Below, piece by piece: positions 42,185-51,833 of a DNA stretch of 64,000 nt (positions within the stretch are counted from its first letter, which is position 1; every line of letters begins with the position of its first letter). A program made the translations under genes and the position numbers. This DNA is from Acinetobacter sp. WCHA45 (GTDB lineage Bacteria; Pseudomonadota; Gammaproteobacteria; Pseudomonadales; Moraxellaceae). The notes under the pieces were generated by a model, which searched no databases, was not told the DNA's origin, and saw only the letters and a list, made by a program, of their open reading frames with translations. The stretch is taken from assembly GCF_002165255.2 (NCBI RefSeq), contig NZ_CP028561.1:558001-622000 (forward strand), written 5' to 3'.

Positions 42185-43405
42185 ATGGCTGTTGGTGACG
42201 TAACTATGCCACTTATGCATGTGGTGCAGGGTGTAAAAATTGGCTCAACTGAGGCGTATGTCCGTTATCCAAACCGACGCGATCTGGTCATTTTTGAATT
42301 TGCTGAAGGCTCAAACGTTGCAGGGGTGTTTACCCAAAGCGCTTTTGCTGCTGCGCCTGTTCAATTGAGTAAAAAGCATTTAGCAGAAAATACACCACGT
42401 TACTTGATTATCAACACAGGCAATGCCAATGCTGCAACAGGCACAGTCGGTTATAAAAATGCAGAAGCTACTTGTGCCAAGTTGGCTGAGTTAGCAGGCG
42501 TGCAAACCAATCAGATTTTACCGTTTTCAACGGGTGTGATTGGTGAGCAATTACCAATTGAACGTTTAGTGCAAGGTATTCAACCTGCATTAAATGATTT
42601 AAATGCCGATCGTTGGGCGGATGCTGCATCAGGTATTATGACCACAGATACCACACCAAAAGGTGCATCTGAGCAGTTTGAACTGGACGGCGTAACTTAT
42701 ACGATGACGGGGATTAGTAAAGGTGCAGGCATGATTCGTCCAAATATGGCGACCATGCTTAGCTTTGTGGCAACCGATGCGCCGATTAGCCGTGAAATGG
42801 TACAGCGGTTACTGCAAACCACGGTTGAGCATTCGTTTAACCGTATTACCATTGATGGTGATACCTCAACCAATGATTCTTGTATTTTTGTGGCAACTGG
42901 ATTAGCAGGTGGTGTTGAGATTCAGAGCCAAGAGGATGCACGTTATCAACAGGTTCTTGATGTGCTGGCGCGTATTATGAACCGTTTAGCGCAATTGATT
43001 GTGCGTGATGGTGAAGGTGCGACCAAATTCATTACTGTTCAGGTTGATGGTGGAGAAAATACTCAAGAATGTTGTGATGTTGCCTATAGCGTTGCTGAGT
43101 CGCCGTTAATTAAAACAGCTTTATTCGCTTCAGATCCAAACTGGGGGCGAATTGTGATGGCGATTGGTAAGGCAGGTGTACCCAACCTAGATAGTAGTAA
43201 AGTACAAGTTTGGTTAGGTGATGTACAGATTTGCTTAGATGGTGGTGCAAACCCAGATTATACTGAAGAAGCAGGTGCAGCCGTCATGGCTGAAAAGGAA
43301 ATTAGCATTCGTATTGACCTCGGTCGTGGTACAGCTAAAGACACGGTGTATACCTGTGACTTTTCTTATGACTATGTCAAAATTAATGCCGATTATCGTT
43401 CATAA
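42185..43405 (+). CDS. argJ: Bifunctional glutamate N-acetyltransferase / ornithine acetyltransferase ArgJ
   Basis: 406 residues. Self-cleaving enzyme; the cleavage site and nucleophile are Ala189-Thr190 in [12 protein letters not shown]. It recycles the acetyl group in arginine synthesis (acetylornithine + glutamate) and can also use acetyl-CoA. The start at 42185 (MAVGDVTMP) follows GGAAG; the frame is open upstream to 42110 but that sequence belongs to the repeat. A terminator follows. Confidence 0.94.
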   Translation: MAVGDVTMPLMHVVQGVKIGSTEAYVRYPNRRDLVIFEFAEGSNVAGVFTQSAFAAAPVQLSKKHLAENTPRYLIINTGNANAATGTVGYKNAEATCAKLAELAGVQTNQILPFSTGVIGEQLPIERLVQGIQPALNDLNADRWADAASGIMTTDTTPKGASEQFELDGVTYTMTGISKGAGMIRPNMATMLSFVATDAPISREMVQRLLQTTVEHSFNRITIDGDTSTNDSCIFVATGLAGGVEIQSQEDARYQQVLDVLARIMNRLAQLIVRDGEGATKFITVQVDGGENTQECCDVAYSVAESPLIKTALFASDPNWGRIVMAIGKAGVPNLDSSKVQVWLGDVQICLDGGANPDYTEEAGAAVMAEKEISIRIDLGRGTAKDTVYTCDFSYDYVKINADYRS

Positions 43406-43419
43406 ATTTGCGTTATAAT

Positions 43420-43446
43420 AAAGCCTCCACAGGGAGGCTTTTTTTA
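43420..43446 (+). terminator. Terminator after argJ
   Basis: AAGCCTCC ACA GGGAGGCTT with a T run. Confidence 0.87.
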
Positions 43447-43548
43447 TAAGCTGGTATGTGGATAGTGTGCTATTAACTAAATGCTCACCAAGATACCCAC
43501 GTTATAAGTTTGCAGCGATGCAAGCACGCAGGATAGAGAAGACGCTTT

Positions 43549-44613
43549 ATGAATGATGCGAATTTAATTGCGAACGAAGCCAAAAATATTGTGCAGGCGC
43601 ATTTAGATCGTTTGGGCGAGCCAAAGGACAATAGTCTTAGCCCAGAAGTGAAACAAGAAAAGTTTGCCCAAATTGCAGCTGAGTTGAAAAAGCGAAATGC
43701 AGTGCTTGTGGCTCACTATTACTGTGATCCTGAAGTACAAGAGCTTGCTGAACTGACAGGGGGCTGTGTTTCTGATTCATTGGAAATGGCACGTTTTGGT
43801 CGTGATCATCCTGCAACAACCCTTGTGGTGGCAGGCGTAAAGTTTATGGGTGAAACCTCTAAAATCTTATCACCAGAAAAAACAGTGTTGATGCCAACTT
43901 TGGAAGCCACTTGTTCACTGGATTTGGGTTGTCCTGTAGATGAGTTTTCAGCGTTCTGTGATCAGCATCCTGATCATACCGTGGTGGTGTATGCCAATAC
44001 CTCGGCGGCTGTAAAAGCACGTGCCGATTGGGTGGTGACTTCAAGTTGTGCGGTTGAGATCATTGAACATTTAGATAGTTTGGGCGAAAAAATTATTTGG
44101 GCACCTGACCAACATTTAGGTCGCTATATCCAGAAGAAAACTGGTGCAGATATGCTGCTTTGGGATGGTGCCTGTATCGTGCATGAAGAATTTCGTGCCC
44201 GTGGTATCGCGCAAATGAAAGCACTTTATCCCGATGCGGCGGTTTTGGTACATCCTGAATCACCTGAATCAGTAGTGGATATTGCTGATGCGGTGGGGAG
44301 CACCTCGCAACTGATTAAAGCAGCTCAGACCTTGCCACATAAACAAATGATCGTGGCAACGGATCGCGGTATTTTCTATAAAATGCAACAAGCAGCGCCT
44401 GATAAAGAATTATTTGAAGCACCAACCGCAGGTGAGGGGGCAACTTGTCGTTCATGCGCACATTGTCCGTGGATGGCGATGAATGAACTGGATGGAATCT
44501 TGCATGTATTACAACATGCCGATCAAGAAATACACGTTGATCCTGCTCTTGCTGAACGCGCGAAATTACCCTTAGATCGAATGTTGAACTTTAGTGCTTC
44601 TTTGAAACGCTAA
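43549..44613 (+). CDS. nadA: Quinolinate synthase NadA
   Basis: 354 residues. [4Fe-4S] enzyme condensing iminoaspartate and DHAP to quinolinate for NAD synthesis. Cysteine motifs: [28 protein letters not shown] and the C-terminal [10 protein letters not shown]. The [11 protein letters not shown] and [19 protein letters not shown] segments are standard. The first ~30 residues are an extension of the usual start. No nadB in the window. Confidence 0.95.
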   Translation: MNDANLIANEAKNIVQAHLDRLGEPKDNSLSPEVKQEKFAQIAAELKKRNAVLVAHYYCDPEVQELAELTGGCVSDSLEMARFGRDHPATTLVVAGVKFMGETSKILSPEKTVLMPTLEATCSLDLGCPVDEFSAFCDQHPDHTVVVYANTSAAVKARADWVVTSSCAVEIIEHLDSLGEKIIWAPDQHLGRYIQKKTGADMLLWDGACIVHEEFRARGIAQMKALYPDAAVLVHPESPESVVDIADAVGSTSQLIKAAQTLPHKQMIVATDRGIFYKMQQAAPDKELFEAPTAGEGATCRSCAHCPWMAMNELDGILHVLQHADQEIHVDPALAERAKLPLDRMLNFSASLKR

Positions 44614-44679
44614 AACGTCTAAAAATGCTTGTTAAATATACATTTGATAAGGATTTATTCTTTTTTTGAAAAATAGGTG

Positions 44680-44708
44680 TTGACGTTCTAGGGCGTCGCG
44701 CCTAGAAT
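44680..44708 (+). promoter_or_regulatory. tRNA operon promoter
   Basis: TTGACG (44680-44685), 17-bp spacer, TAGAAT (44703-44708), followed by GCACACC. Near-consensus sigma-70, about 49 bp upstream of the first tRNA; the TAGAATGCACA string matches the rRNA P1 promoter. Confidence 0.85.
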
Positions 44709-44756
44709 GCACACCGTACCGCACGATGTGCGATACGCTAAAAGCTGAAAAGAAAT

Positions 44757-44833
44757 CGGAGCATAGCACAGCCTGGTAGTGCACCTGGTTTGGGACCAGG
44801 GGGTCGTAGGTTCGAATCCTACTGCTCCGACCA
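44757..44833 (+). tRNA. tRNA-Pro (TGG), copy 1
   Basis: 77 nt with CCA. The acceptor CGGAGCA pairs with TGCTCCG, and the anticodon loop TTTGGGA gives TGG. First gene of a four-tRNA operon. Confidence 0.97.
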
Positions 44834-44901
44834 TTTAAAATATGTTGAAAAACATAGTTTTAAATATCGGCGAAGTATCGTGATAGTATTATCATCGTTA
44901 T

Positions 44902-44978
44902 GCGCCTGTAGCTCAGTTGGATAGAGCATCCGCCTTCTAAGCGGATGGTCACAGGTTCGAATCCTGTCAGGCGCGCCA
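44902..44978 (+). tRNA. tRNA-Arg (TCT)
   Basis: 77 nt with CCA. The acceptor GCGCCTG pairs with CAGGCGC; anticodon loop CTTCTAA gives TCT (AGA/AGG). Confidence 0.97.
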
Positions 44979-45013
44979 TTTGGCAGCTTGGTATGTAGAA
45001 TCAAAGTTTTGAT

Positions 45014-45090
45014 GGTGGATGTAGCTCAGTTGGTAGAGCCCCGGATTGTGATTCCGGTTGTCGCGGGTTCGAATCCCGTCATTCACCCCA
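45014..45090 (+). tRNA. tRNA-His (GTG)
   Basis: 77 nt with CCA and the extra 5' G (G-1) opposite C73, as required for tRNA-His. GTGGATG pairs with CATTCAC; anticodon loop ATTGTGATT gives GTG. Confidence 0.97.
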
Positions 45091-45094
45091 ATTT

Positions 45095-45171
45095 CGGAGC
45101 ATAGCACAGCCTGGTAGTGCACCTGGTTTGGGACCAGGGGGTCGTAGGTTCGAATCCTACTGCTCCGACCA
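45095..45171 (+). tRNA. tRNA-Pro (TGG), copy 2
   Basis: Identical over all 77 nt to the copy at 44757-44833. It is the last tRNA of the operon, with the terminator directly downstream. Confidence 0.97.
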
Positions 45172-45189
45172 TCATCTTTAAGATGAGAT

Positions 45190-45217
45190 AAAAACCGCTA
45201 AGTTAGCGGTTTTTTTA
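45190..45217 (+). terminator. tRNA operon terminator
   Basis: AAAACCGCTA AGT TAGCGGTTTT with T tail. Confidence 0.87.
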
Positions 45218-45311
45218 CGTCTGAATTAATTGATTATGTTATTAATATAATATTTATAACGTATTAGATTTATTATTTTAAACTTCAAAAACTATAAGTG
45301 ATTGGGAAGAG

Positions 45312-45455
45312 ATGCTTTTCTATTTTATTTTTATCATTATTATTTTAGCTGTTCTTACTTATTTGAAATCGCCCCATTTTAAAGGAAAGATAGGTGAACT
45401 CATGGTTGCCGTACATGTCGATAAAGCATTAGGCGATGAGTATAGAACAGCATGA
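45312..45455 (+). pseudogene. Truncated start of a membrane-anchored (NERD-like?) gene
   Basis: 47 codons from the ATG at 45312: a membrane helix (LFYFIFIIIILAVLTYL), then HFKGKIGELMVAVHVDKALG, which resembles the start of NERD-domain (nuclease-related) proteins (KGxxGE motif). The frame hits a TGA exactly where IS481-type sequence begins, so the rest was lost by insertion or deletion. Family assignment is tentative; truncation is clear. Confidence 0.5.
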
Positions 45456-45820
45456 CTATGAGTTAGTTGTATCTGGCAGTCAGTGATATTGATCACACGA
45501 AGACAAAAGCGGCTTCCCCGCAAACAAATGGTATATGTGAGCGTTTCCATAAGACGATTTTGCAGGAGTTCTATCAAATTACGTTTAGGACGAAGCTTTA
45601 TAGCTCATTGGAAGAATTACAAGTTGATCTAGACGATTGGCTGAAATTCTATAATACTGAACGGACTCATCAAGGAAAAATGTGCTGTGGTCGTACACCA
45701 CTTGAAACTTTACTTGATGGAAAACGGATTTGGGCTGAGAAGAATTTAGCTCAAATTTAACCTGACAGGCACAATAAAAAATGGGTAACTGTCAGATCAG
45801 GTTTGAGCTAGTACAGAATA
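45451..45820 (+). mobile_element. IS481-type insertion sequence remnant (right part)
   Basis: Contains the C-terminal transposase fragment and a right end. The sequence starts at a sharp boundary with the preceding truncated gene, and the last ~60 bp (45760-45820) hold imperfectly palindromic sequence (CCTGACAG ... CTGTCAGATCAGG), presumably the terminal repeat area. The left half of the element is missing. Ends are approximate. Confidence 0.65.
45467..45760 (+). pseudogene. IS481-family transposase, C-terminal fragment
   Basis: About 97 codons matching the end of the rve/DDE domain: DIDHTKTKAASPQTNGICER (20 residues), then FHKTILQEFYQITF, the catalytic Glu lying in the NGICERFHKT motif, and YNTERTHQGKMCCGRTPLET. 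Just upstream an HDYEL piece belonging to the same protein is out of frame by a 4-bp disturbance. The N-terminal HTH and the first two catalytic Asp are absent, so it is inactive. Confidence 0.85.
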
Positions 45821-45821
45821 A

Positions 45822-46076
45822 CAAGCACTTGAATTAGAAAAACAATTACAGAAAGTCGGTGTAGTAACGCAATCAAGATATTTTGATCACAAAACTAATC
45901 TTACAGGACACGAATATCAATTTCTATTGGGCACTAAACCTGCTCAACTGACTTTGCAGGATACACTTCAGTTTATGGTTACATATAGAAAAAATGATTT
46001 GATCAAGAACACAAAAAACATAAATGTTAGGGTTTATAGCGCACCATATTTTTGCCATGTTTCATCCGTTTCATAG
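45822..46076 (+). pseudogene. Orphan coding fragment of unknown origin
   Basis: Open frame without a start, beginning right after the IS remnant: QALELEKQLQKVGVVTQ, then SRYFDHKTNLTGHEYQFLLG and TLQDTLQFMVTYRKNDLIK. Composition looks protein-coding, but I do not recognise the family. From about 46034 it runs antisense into the next gene, so the true remnant probably ends near 46030. It may be the distal piece of whatever was cut by the insertion. Confidence 0.4.
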
Positions 46077-46489
46077 TTTGCATAATGGCTTTTCAGTTCA
46101 TGCAGTGATTGGCTTTGGTAGATTGCGAAAACGATCATGATCAAAAACAGGCTGATCAACTTAATGGCGCGTTTATGTTTATATTCACCCTCATATAAAT
46201 AGAAAATACAGTAAAAAGCGATGATCAAATAGGTGCAAAATAAAGAGTGAAAGCCCAGATAGAGCAACAGTAGTGCTGTAATCGCCAGAGCAATTCGATT
46301 TTTTAAGATGTTGGGGCGCAAGCTGAGTACGTTCAGAATCAACAGACCCAAAGAAGTCCAAAACAGATAGGCTTGATCCCCGATAATGACAATATAGGTC
46401 GACTGTAGCCACAACAGCACTAGCCATACAAAAACGGAAAAAATAATAAATTTGGAGGGGTCTGAAGATTCGGGCAAAGTGTGTTTCAT
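46034..46489 (-). CDS. Hypothetical membrane protein
   Basis: 151 residues with four or five predicted membrane helices (IIFSVFVWLVLLWLQSTYI, AYLFWTSLGLLILNVLSL, IALAITALLLLYLGFHSLF and later), and a charged C-terminus. No known family. It lies 38 bp downstream of a broken MFS transporter on the same strand and may have been in its operon. Intact as a frame. Confidence 0.65.
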   Translation of the reverse strand: MKHTLPESSDPSKFIIFSVFVWLVLLWLQSTYIVIIGDQAYLFWTSLGLLILNVLSLRPNILKNRIALAITALLLLYLGFHSLFCTYLIIAFYCIFYLYEGEYKHKRAIKLISLFLIMIVFAIYQSQSLHELKSHYANYETDETWQKYGAL

Positions 46490-46527
46490 ATGATATTGGT
46501 TTTTTAAATAGCTGTTTGTTTGGGGGA

Positions 46528-47769
46528 TTAAAAATGAAACTTCAATAAATCTTTGGTTTTGATCTTGGTCAGTAGTACACAGAACAAAGACAGTGAACCG
46601 CCAATCAACATAGCGGGCACCACGCTAAAAAAGCGTGTCATCACACTGGACTGCAATGCACCCAGTTCATTACTCGAGGTGACAAAGATGCCATTAATGG
46701 CAGCGACACGTCCAAGCATGTCCTTGGGTGGAATCAGTTGTAGAATCGTTTGACGGATAATTATGTTAATGCTGTCACATGCCCCCATAATAATGAGAAC
46801 TGCGATCTAAAAATAGAGGTGTCTGGTAACAGCAAATAACAAGGTGCATAGTGCAAAGCCAGTGACGGCAATCAGCATGATCTGCCACGGTCTGGATTTG
46901 GGCGGGTAACGCACCAAGATCAGCATCATGACCAAGCCACCAAATGCAGGCGCAGCGCGTAATAGACCAAAACCATCGGCACCGACATGCAAAATATCTT
47001 GGGCAAAAATGGGCAGTAGCGCGATGATGCCGCCAAAGAAAACAGAGCCGAGATCGAGAAACATCGCCCAAAAAATAATTTTGGTTTTAAAAATAAATTG
47101 TAGTGCGTCTTTTAGACTTTGAGTTACCGATTCTGTTTGGATTTGAGGAAAATCTCGTTTTTGCAAACACCAGAGGTCAATACTGCCACTTAAAAAAAGT
47201 GCCACGATGACGCTAAAAGTAATATCCAAATCCAGATGCGCCAGTAGAAAACCGCCAACCACGGGTGCAAGTATGCCGCAAGCTTGCCAGCACATGCTGG
47301 TCCATGTTGCTGCATTAGTATACAAATGTTCGGGTACGACAAAAGGACGTAAAGAATTAAAGCAGGGACTGTATATGCCGCGAATACAGCCAAATAAAAA
47401 TAAAATACTCAAGGATGAGATTAATAATAAATTTACACTGATGGTTTGGGTGTGGAAAAGATCAAAACTGATCCACAAAGCAATCGATAAGGGGATGGCA
47501 AAGCTAAAACTGATTTGTAAAATACGCTGCCGATTAAAACGATCAGCAATATAACCACCCCATAAAGACAGCACCAGAAAAGGTAAAAAATCCATGATCC
47601 CGAGTAAACCTAGGAAAAGTGGATTTTTGGTGATTTGATACAGATGAAAGGCAATTAGCACCTCTTGAATCAGCACCGCAAAAGTCAGGCAGCATTGATT
47701 GAGAGTCAATAACTTAAAGTCACGACTGGCAAATGCAGCAAAAGCAGAGTGGGGTACAGCAGAAGGCAT
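46528..47769 (-). pseudogene. MFS transporter interrupted by one in-frame amber codon
   Basis: A 12-helix MFS permease (EntS-like layout) of about 413 codons from 47769. The conserved motif GGYIADRFNRQRILQ after TM2 is present, and TM4-5 holds GCIRGIYSPCFNSLRPFVVP. The frame is stopped by a TAG at 46807-46809 after residue 320 (RHLYF), then continues in the same frame as IAVLIIMGACDSINII to a normal C-terminus. Only the TAG disrupts it, so it is a recent nonsense mutation, a sequencing error or a suppressed codon. Substrate unknown. Confidence 0.85.
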
Positions 47770-47844
47770 AGTATAAAAATAAAAGACAAAATGAGAAAAA
47801 GGGAAGAGCCAAAACTCCTCCCTTTTTGATGTACTTAGCGTTAC

Positions 47845-49485
47845 TTATTGAGCAACAGCTTCAGCTTTTTCTACTTTCTTAGCAGGAACTAAGTTTGCTG
47901 GAGTCGTATAATTCAAGCCCAAAGTTGCACTTGAGTATTGACGGATTTGATCTAACAACGCTGGATCTGTTGAAAGGTCTTTACCATAAGAACGTACGAT
48001 CTCATGCAATTTGTCATTCCATACACCTTTAGTCTGCTCAGGGAATGCTTTTTCAAGCAAGTTAAGCATGATGTAAGGTGATGTAGATGCACCCGGAGAA
48101 GCACCTAACAATGCAGTTACAGACTTGTCTTTAGATGCAAAGATTTCTGTACCGAATTGCAATTTAGCAGGTTTGCCTGGCTCTTTTTTGATGATCTGAA
48201 CGCGTTGACCACCTTGTTGTAAATGCCAGTCTTTAGGATCAGCTTCAGGGTAGTATTTTTTCAACTCGTTGAAACGATCTGCATCAGACATTAACACTTG
48301 GCTTACCAGATACTGAACAAGATCAGCATTTTGTAGACCAATTGCAGCCATAGGCAAGACGTTGTTTTTGTTGGTCGATGCAAGCAAATCAAGCTGTGAA
48401 CCATGTTTTAGGAACTTGTTTGAATAGGTTGCAAATGGGCCAAACAACACATATTTTTTACCGTCGATATAACGGGTATCGATATGTGGAACAGACATTG
48501 GAGGCGCACCCAGATCAGCACGACCATAGACCTTGGCTGTGTGTTTTGCTGTTACCGCAGGATTGTCAGTCACAAGGAACTCACCACCCACAGGGAAACC
48601 TGCATATTGTTGCGCTTCTGGTAAACCAGTCATTTGCAATAATTTAATTGCAGCACCGCCAGCACCAATAAACACAAAACGTGTTTTTACATGACTGACT
48701 TCACCAGATTTGACATCTTTGAATGCAACAGACCAAGTATTATCGTCATTCTTACTAATCCCAGTGACTTCAGTCGAAGTTCTGAGTTTAAAGTTTGGAC
48801 TTTTCTCGAGATTGTTAATCAATTGCTTGGTGATTGCACCGTAGTTCACGTCAGAACCAACGTCCATACGAGTTGCAGCCACTTTTTGCTGAGGATCACG
48901 ACCGTCCATCACCAATGGTGCCCACTGCTGAATTTCGGCTTTGTCCTCACTCAATTTCATGCCAGCGAATAATGGATTTTGAATCATGGCAGCATAACGC
49001 TTTTCCATGAAGTTCACGTTATCGCCCCATACGAATGCAATGTGTGGTACTGGGTTAATGAATGTACTTGGTGTTTCTAATACACCTTGTTTCACTTGAT
49101 AAGCCCAGAATTGCTTAGCAATTTCGAATTGGCTTGCCACTTTAACCGCTTTAGAAATGTCCATTTTACCGTCTTTTTCTTCGGTATAGTTCATTTCCAT
49201 AAAGCCAGAGTGTCCTGTACCCGCATTGTTAAAGCCATTTGAACTTTCTTGTGCGACTGCATCAAGACGTTCATACATGCGGATGTTCCAGTCAGGTTGT
49301 AACTCGTTGAGGTAAGTACCAAGTGTGGCACTCATGATTCCACCGCCGACCAATACAGCATCAACAACAGTTTCATCATTTTTCGTTTTAATTGCCTTAG
49401 ACGTAATTGGTCTAAAAAGAAAGGCAATAGCAATCACTATTAGTACCAGTAATAGTACTAATAAATACTTCCAGAATTTTTTCAT
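47845..49485 (-). CDS. mqo: Malate:quinone oxidoreductase
   Basis: 546 residues. FAD enzyme oxidising malate to oxaloacetate with electrons to quinone. The N-terminal FAD motif [19 protein letters not shown] (about 41-59) is preceded by one membrane segment ([18 protein letters not shown]), an anchor common in Acinetobacter-type Mqo. [12 protein letters not shown] and [16 protein letters not shown] are family signatures. The C-terminal 15 residues are Ala/Lys/Val-rich. Its 5' region (49486-49820) has no gene. Confidence 0.95.
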   Translation of the reverse strand: MKKFWKYLLVLLLVLIVIAIAFLFRPITSKAIKTKNDETVVDAVLVGGGIMSATLGTYLNELQPDWNIRMYERLDAVAQESSNGFNNAGTGHSGFMEMNYTEEKDGKMDISKAVKVASQFEIAKQFWAYQVKQGVLETPSTFINPVPHIAFVWGDNVNFMEKRYAAMIQNPLFAGMKLSEDKAEIQQWAPLVMDGRDPQQKVAATRMDVGSDVNYGAITKQLINNLEKSPNFKLRTSTEVTGISKNDDNTWSVAFKDVKSGEVSHVKTRFVFIGAGGAAIKLLQMTGLPEAQQYAGFPVGGEFLVTDNPAVTAKHTAKVYGRADLGAPPMSVPHIDTRYIDGKKYVLFGPFATYSNKFLKHGSQLDLLASTNKNNVLPMAAIGLQNADLVQYLVSQVLMSDADRFNELKKYYPEADPKDWHLQQGGQRVQIIKKEPGKPAKLQFGTEIFASKDKSVTALLGASPGASTSPYIMLNLLEKAFPEQTKGVWNDKLHEIVRSYGKDLSTDPALLDQIRQYSSATLGLNYTTPANLVPAKKVEKAEAVAQ

Positions 49486-49774
49486 TCAATTTACCTTAAA
49501 AATTAAATGACTCCCTATATCGGTAATATAGAGAGAAAGGATTTCAATAAGAATTGGCGCAATCAAGGCACATCAGTAAAAGGGTTGTCTTGACTGATGT
49601 TTGGAGAAAAAGTTTGTGAATTCTACTTTAAAATAGAAAGGATTTTGGTATACCAAATGTTGCAATATGTATTATTCAAGTCATTTTGAATGGTAGATTA
49701 TAGGTCTTATTGTTTCTTGTTCTAGTCAATCTAAGTTTTGTAGCTTAAAGGGACATTTGATATTTATTACCATT

Positions 49775-49805
49775 AAAAAAGGCTGTCTAATGACAGCCTT
49801 TTTCC
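49775..49805. terminator. Terminator of the nrd operon
   Basis: AAAAAAGGCTGTC TAAT GACAGCCTTTTT, just after nrdB. The 49486-49774 stretch is the mqo upstream region, with no gene seen. Confidence 0.85.
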
Positions 49806-49820
49806 ACTCGGTAAATGACC

Positions 49821-51104
49821 TTACCAGCTTAACGCACCACCAGTTTGGTAATCCGTAACACGCGTTTCAAAGAAATTCTTCTCTTTACGCAAGTCCATCA
49901 TCTCAGACATCCATGCAAATGGGTTTGTTACACCAGCGAATTGCTCTGGTAAACCAAGTTGCGATAAACGACGGTTACAGATGAATTTCAAGTATTCTTC
50001 CATCATGCTTGCATTCATACCCAATACACCACGTGGCATCGTATCACGTGCGTATTCGATCTCAAGCATGGTACCTTCAAGAATCATTTGAATGACTTCT
50101 TGTTGGAATTCGGCAGTCCAAAGGTGAGGGTTCTCAATCTTGATTTGGTTGATCATATCAATACCAAAGTTCAAGTGCATAGATTCATCACGTAGGATGT
50201 ATTGGAACTGTTCAGCAACACCGTTCATCTTATTACGACGGCCCATACTCAAGATTTGAGTGAAGCCACAGTAGAAGAAGATTCCTTCAAGTACACAGTA
50301 GAATGCGATCAAGTTACGAAGTAAGCGTTGGTCGTTTTCCGGTGTTCCTGTATGGAAATTAGGATCAGTTAATGACTGTGTATATTTCAAGCCCCATGAT
50401 GCTTTACGTGCAACACTTGGAATCTCTCGGTACATGTTAAAGACTTCGCCTTCATCCATACCTAAAGATTCAATACAGTATTGATACGCATGTGTATGAA
50501 TCGCTTCTTCAAATGCTTGACGCAAAATGTATTGGCGGCATTCAGGGTTTGTAATATGGCGATAGATTGCTAATACCAAGTTGTTTGCAACCAACGAATC
50601 TGCAGTTGAGAAGAAACCTAAAGAACGCATGACAATGGTACGCTCATCTTCTGTTAAGCCATTTTCAGACTTCCAAAGCGCGATGTCATGGTTCATGTTC
50701 ACTTCTTGCGGCATCCAGTGGTTTGCACACCCGTCAAGATATTTTTGCCAAGCCCACTCGTATTTAAATGGAACAAGTTGGTTTAAGTCTGCACGACAGT
50801 TGATCATCGCTTTATCATCAACTTGTACGCGCTGTGCACCCATTTCAAGCTCTTCTAAGCCTGGTGCAACATCAAGGTTTTCTAGGGCTTGAGATGCTCG
50901 AGCCAACGAATCGGTTGGATTTGTTGATCGGATGGTACTGGTTCCAGTGGGTTGTGCAACTGCCACGCGCGGCGATGGTTGCTCTGAATCAGATACCACT
51001 TGCGTATTAAGCGTTTTTTGCGAGTCGAGGGACGCAGACTTGTGTTCAGGTGCAGTCGGTTTTTGCGTATCATCTTCAAAATCGTCCCAGCTAAGGATAG
51101 ACAT
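49821..51104 (-). CDS. nrdB: Class Ia ribonucleotide reductase, beta subunit NrdB
   Basis: About 427 residues from the Met at 51104 ([12 protein letters not shown]). The first ~85 residues are a polar, low-complexity extension absent from E. coli NrdB; the diiron/tyrosyl-radical domain follows, with [21 protein letters not shown] supplying metal ligands (Glu, His) and [12 protein letters not shown] later. The end ([10 protein letters not shown]) has the aromatic C-terminus that docks on NrdA. Cotranscribed with nrdA although 730 bp and two small genes separate them. Confidence 0.95.
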   Translation of the reverse strand: MSILSWDDFEDDTQKPTAPEHKSASLDSQKTLNTQVVSDSEQPSPRVAVAQPTGTSTIRSTNPTDSLARASQALENLDVAPGLEELEMGAQRVQVDDKAMINCRADLNQLVPFKYEWAWQKYLDGCANHWMPQEVNMNHDIALWKSENGLTEDERTIVMRSLGFFSTADSLVANNLVLAIYRHITNPECRQYILRQAFEEAIHTHAYQYCIESLGMDEGEVFNMYREIPSVARKASWGLKYTQSLTDPNFHTGTPENDQRLLRNLIAFYCVLEGIFFYCGFTQILSMGRRNKMNGVAEQFQYILRDESMHLNFGIDMINQIKIENPHLWTAEFQQEVIQMILEGTMLEIEYARDTMPRGVLGMNASMMEEYLKFICNRRLSQLGLPEQFAGVTNPFAWMSEMMDLRKEKNFFETRVTDYQTGGALSW

Positions 51105-51132
51105 ATTTAATCTCACTCTAATCTTAATTTAT

Positions 51133-51609
51133 TTATGTGACAGTTTTAAACACTAAAACATAGATCAGGCACAGCAATACCATCACTCCAACTGCTAATC
51201 CCAACATGTTTTTTAAATGTTTAAGATTGACTGGAGAGGGAAGTGAGTTGGGGGTTAATAATTTGCCTGTTTCATCATAAACAGCCACAGCCCTTGCGCC
51301 ACTCGCTAACCCTAATTCCTGCAATGCCCGTATTTCGATCTGTGTTAAACCAAACTCCATTCGCTCCATTGCTTGAATAAACATATAAGGAGCTAAATAC
51401 TTAAAACCGCCACCACCACGTTTGAGTAACTGCGTTAATGTAGTTTCAGCGATACTAAAATCAGCTAATAACGAACGTGGATGTGAAAACTGTGCACATT
51501 CAGTTAGATATTCTGTAGAAGATGGATAATGAAGTACTATCCGATCGACATAAATCTGTACTAAAACAGCAGGAGCATTAGCATATCGTTCTAAATCAGT
51601 TTGAAGCAT
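51133..51609 (-). CDS. Hypothetical protein with C-terminal membrane anchor (nrd operon)
   Basis: About 158 residues from the Met at 51609. A soluble part containing LPSPVNLKHL and GARAVAVYDETGKLL, then one C-terminal membrane helix (MLGLAVGVMVLLCLIYVLVF). No family recognised. Lies between nrdA and nrdB, 28 bp before nrdB's start and therefore in the operon. A link to nucleotide metabolism is suggested only by location. Confidence 0.65.
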   Translation of the reverse strand: MLQTDLERYANAPAVLVQIYVDRIVLHYPSSTEYLTECAQFSHPRSLLADFSIAETTLTQLLKRGGGGFKYLAPYMFIQAMERMEFGLTQIEIRALQELGLASGARAVAVYDETGKLLTPNSLPSPVNLKHLKNMLGLAVGVMVLLCLIYVLVFKTVT

Positions 51610-51633
51610 AGTTCTACTTCCCAATAAAGCACT

Positions 51634-51762
51634 TTATTGATCTTGCTTACGCTGTTGTTTCCGAATGGCTAAAAATGCATAGACCATTGGTACATAAAAG
51701 AAAATAAAGGCAAAGATTAAAACAGCTAGTCCTAACATATAGTTATGGCTAATATTGAACAT
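51634..51762 (-). CDS. Small single-pass membrane protein (42 aa) in the nrd operon
   Basis: 42 codons from the ATG at 51762, preceded by GAGGCAAAGATT (GAGG 8 bp upstream). One membrane helix (LGLAVLIFAFIFFYVPMVYAF) and a basic tail (RKQQRKQDQ) give a clear N-out/C-in topology. The tail and ribosome site make it credible despite its size. It sits just after nrdA, then the unknown 158-residue gene, then nrdB. Confidence 0.6.
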   Translation of the reverse strand: MFNISHNYMLGLAVLIFAFIFFYVPMVYAFLAIRKQQRKQDQ

Positions 51763-51833
51763 AATCTTTGCCTCTTTCCTTTAAATCTTAAATAAACCCT
51801 ACTTTATTTAAGAAGGGTTTCTCCAAGATCTAA

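Noticed and set aside
45467..45760. Intact transposase gene
   Set aside because: Only the last quarter of the protein is present, with an upstream frame disturbance and a missing left end.
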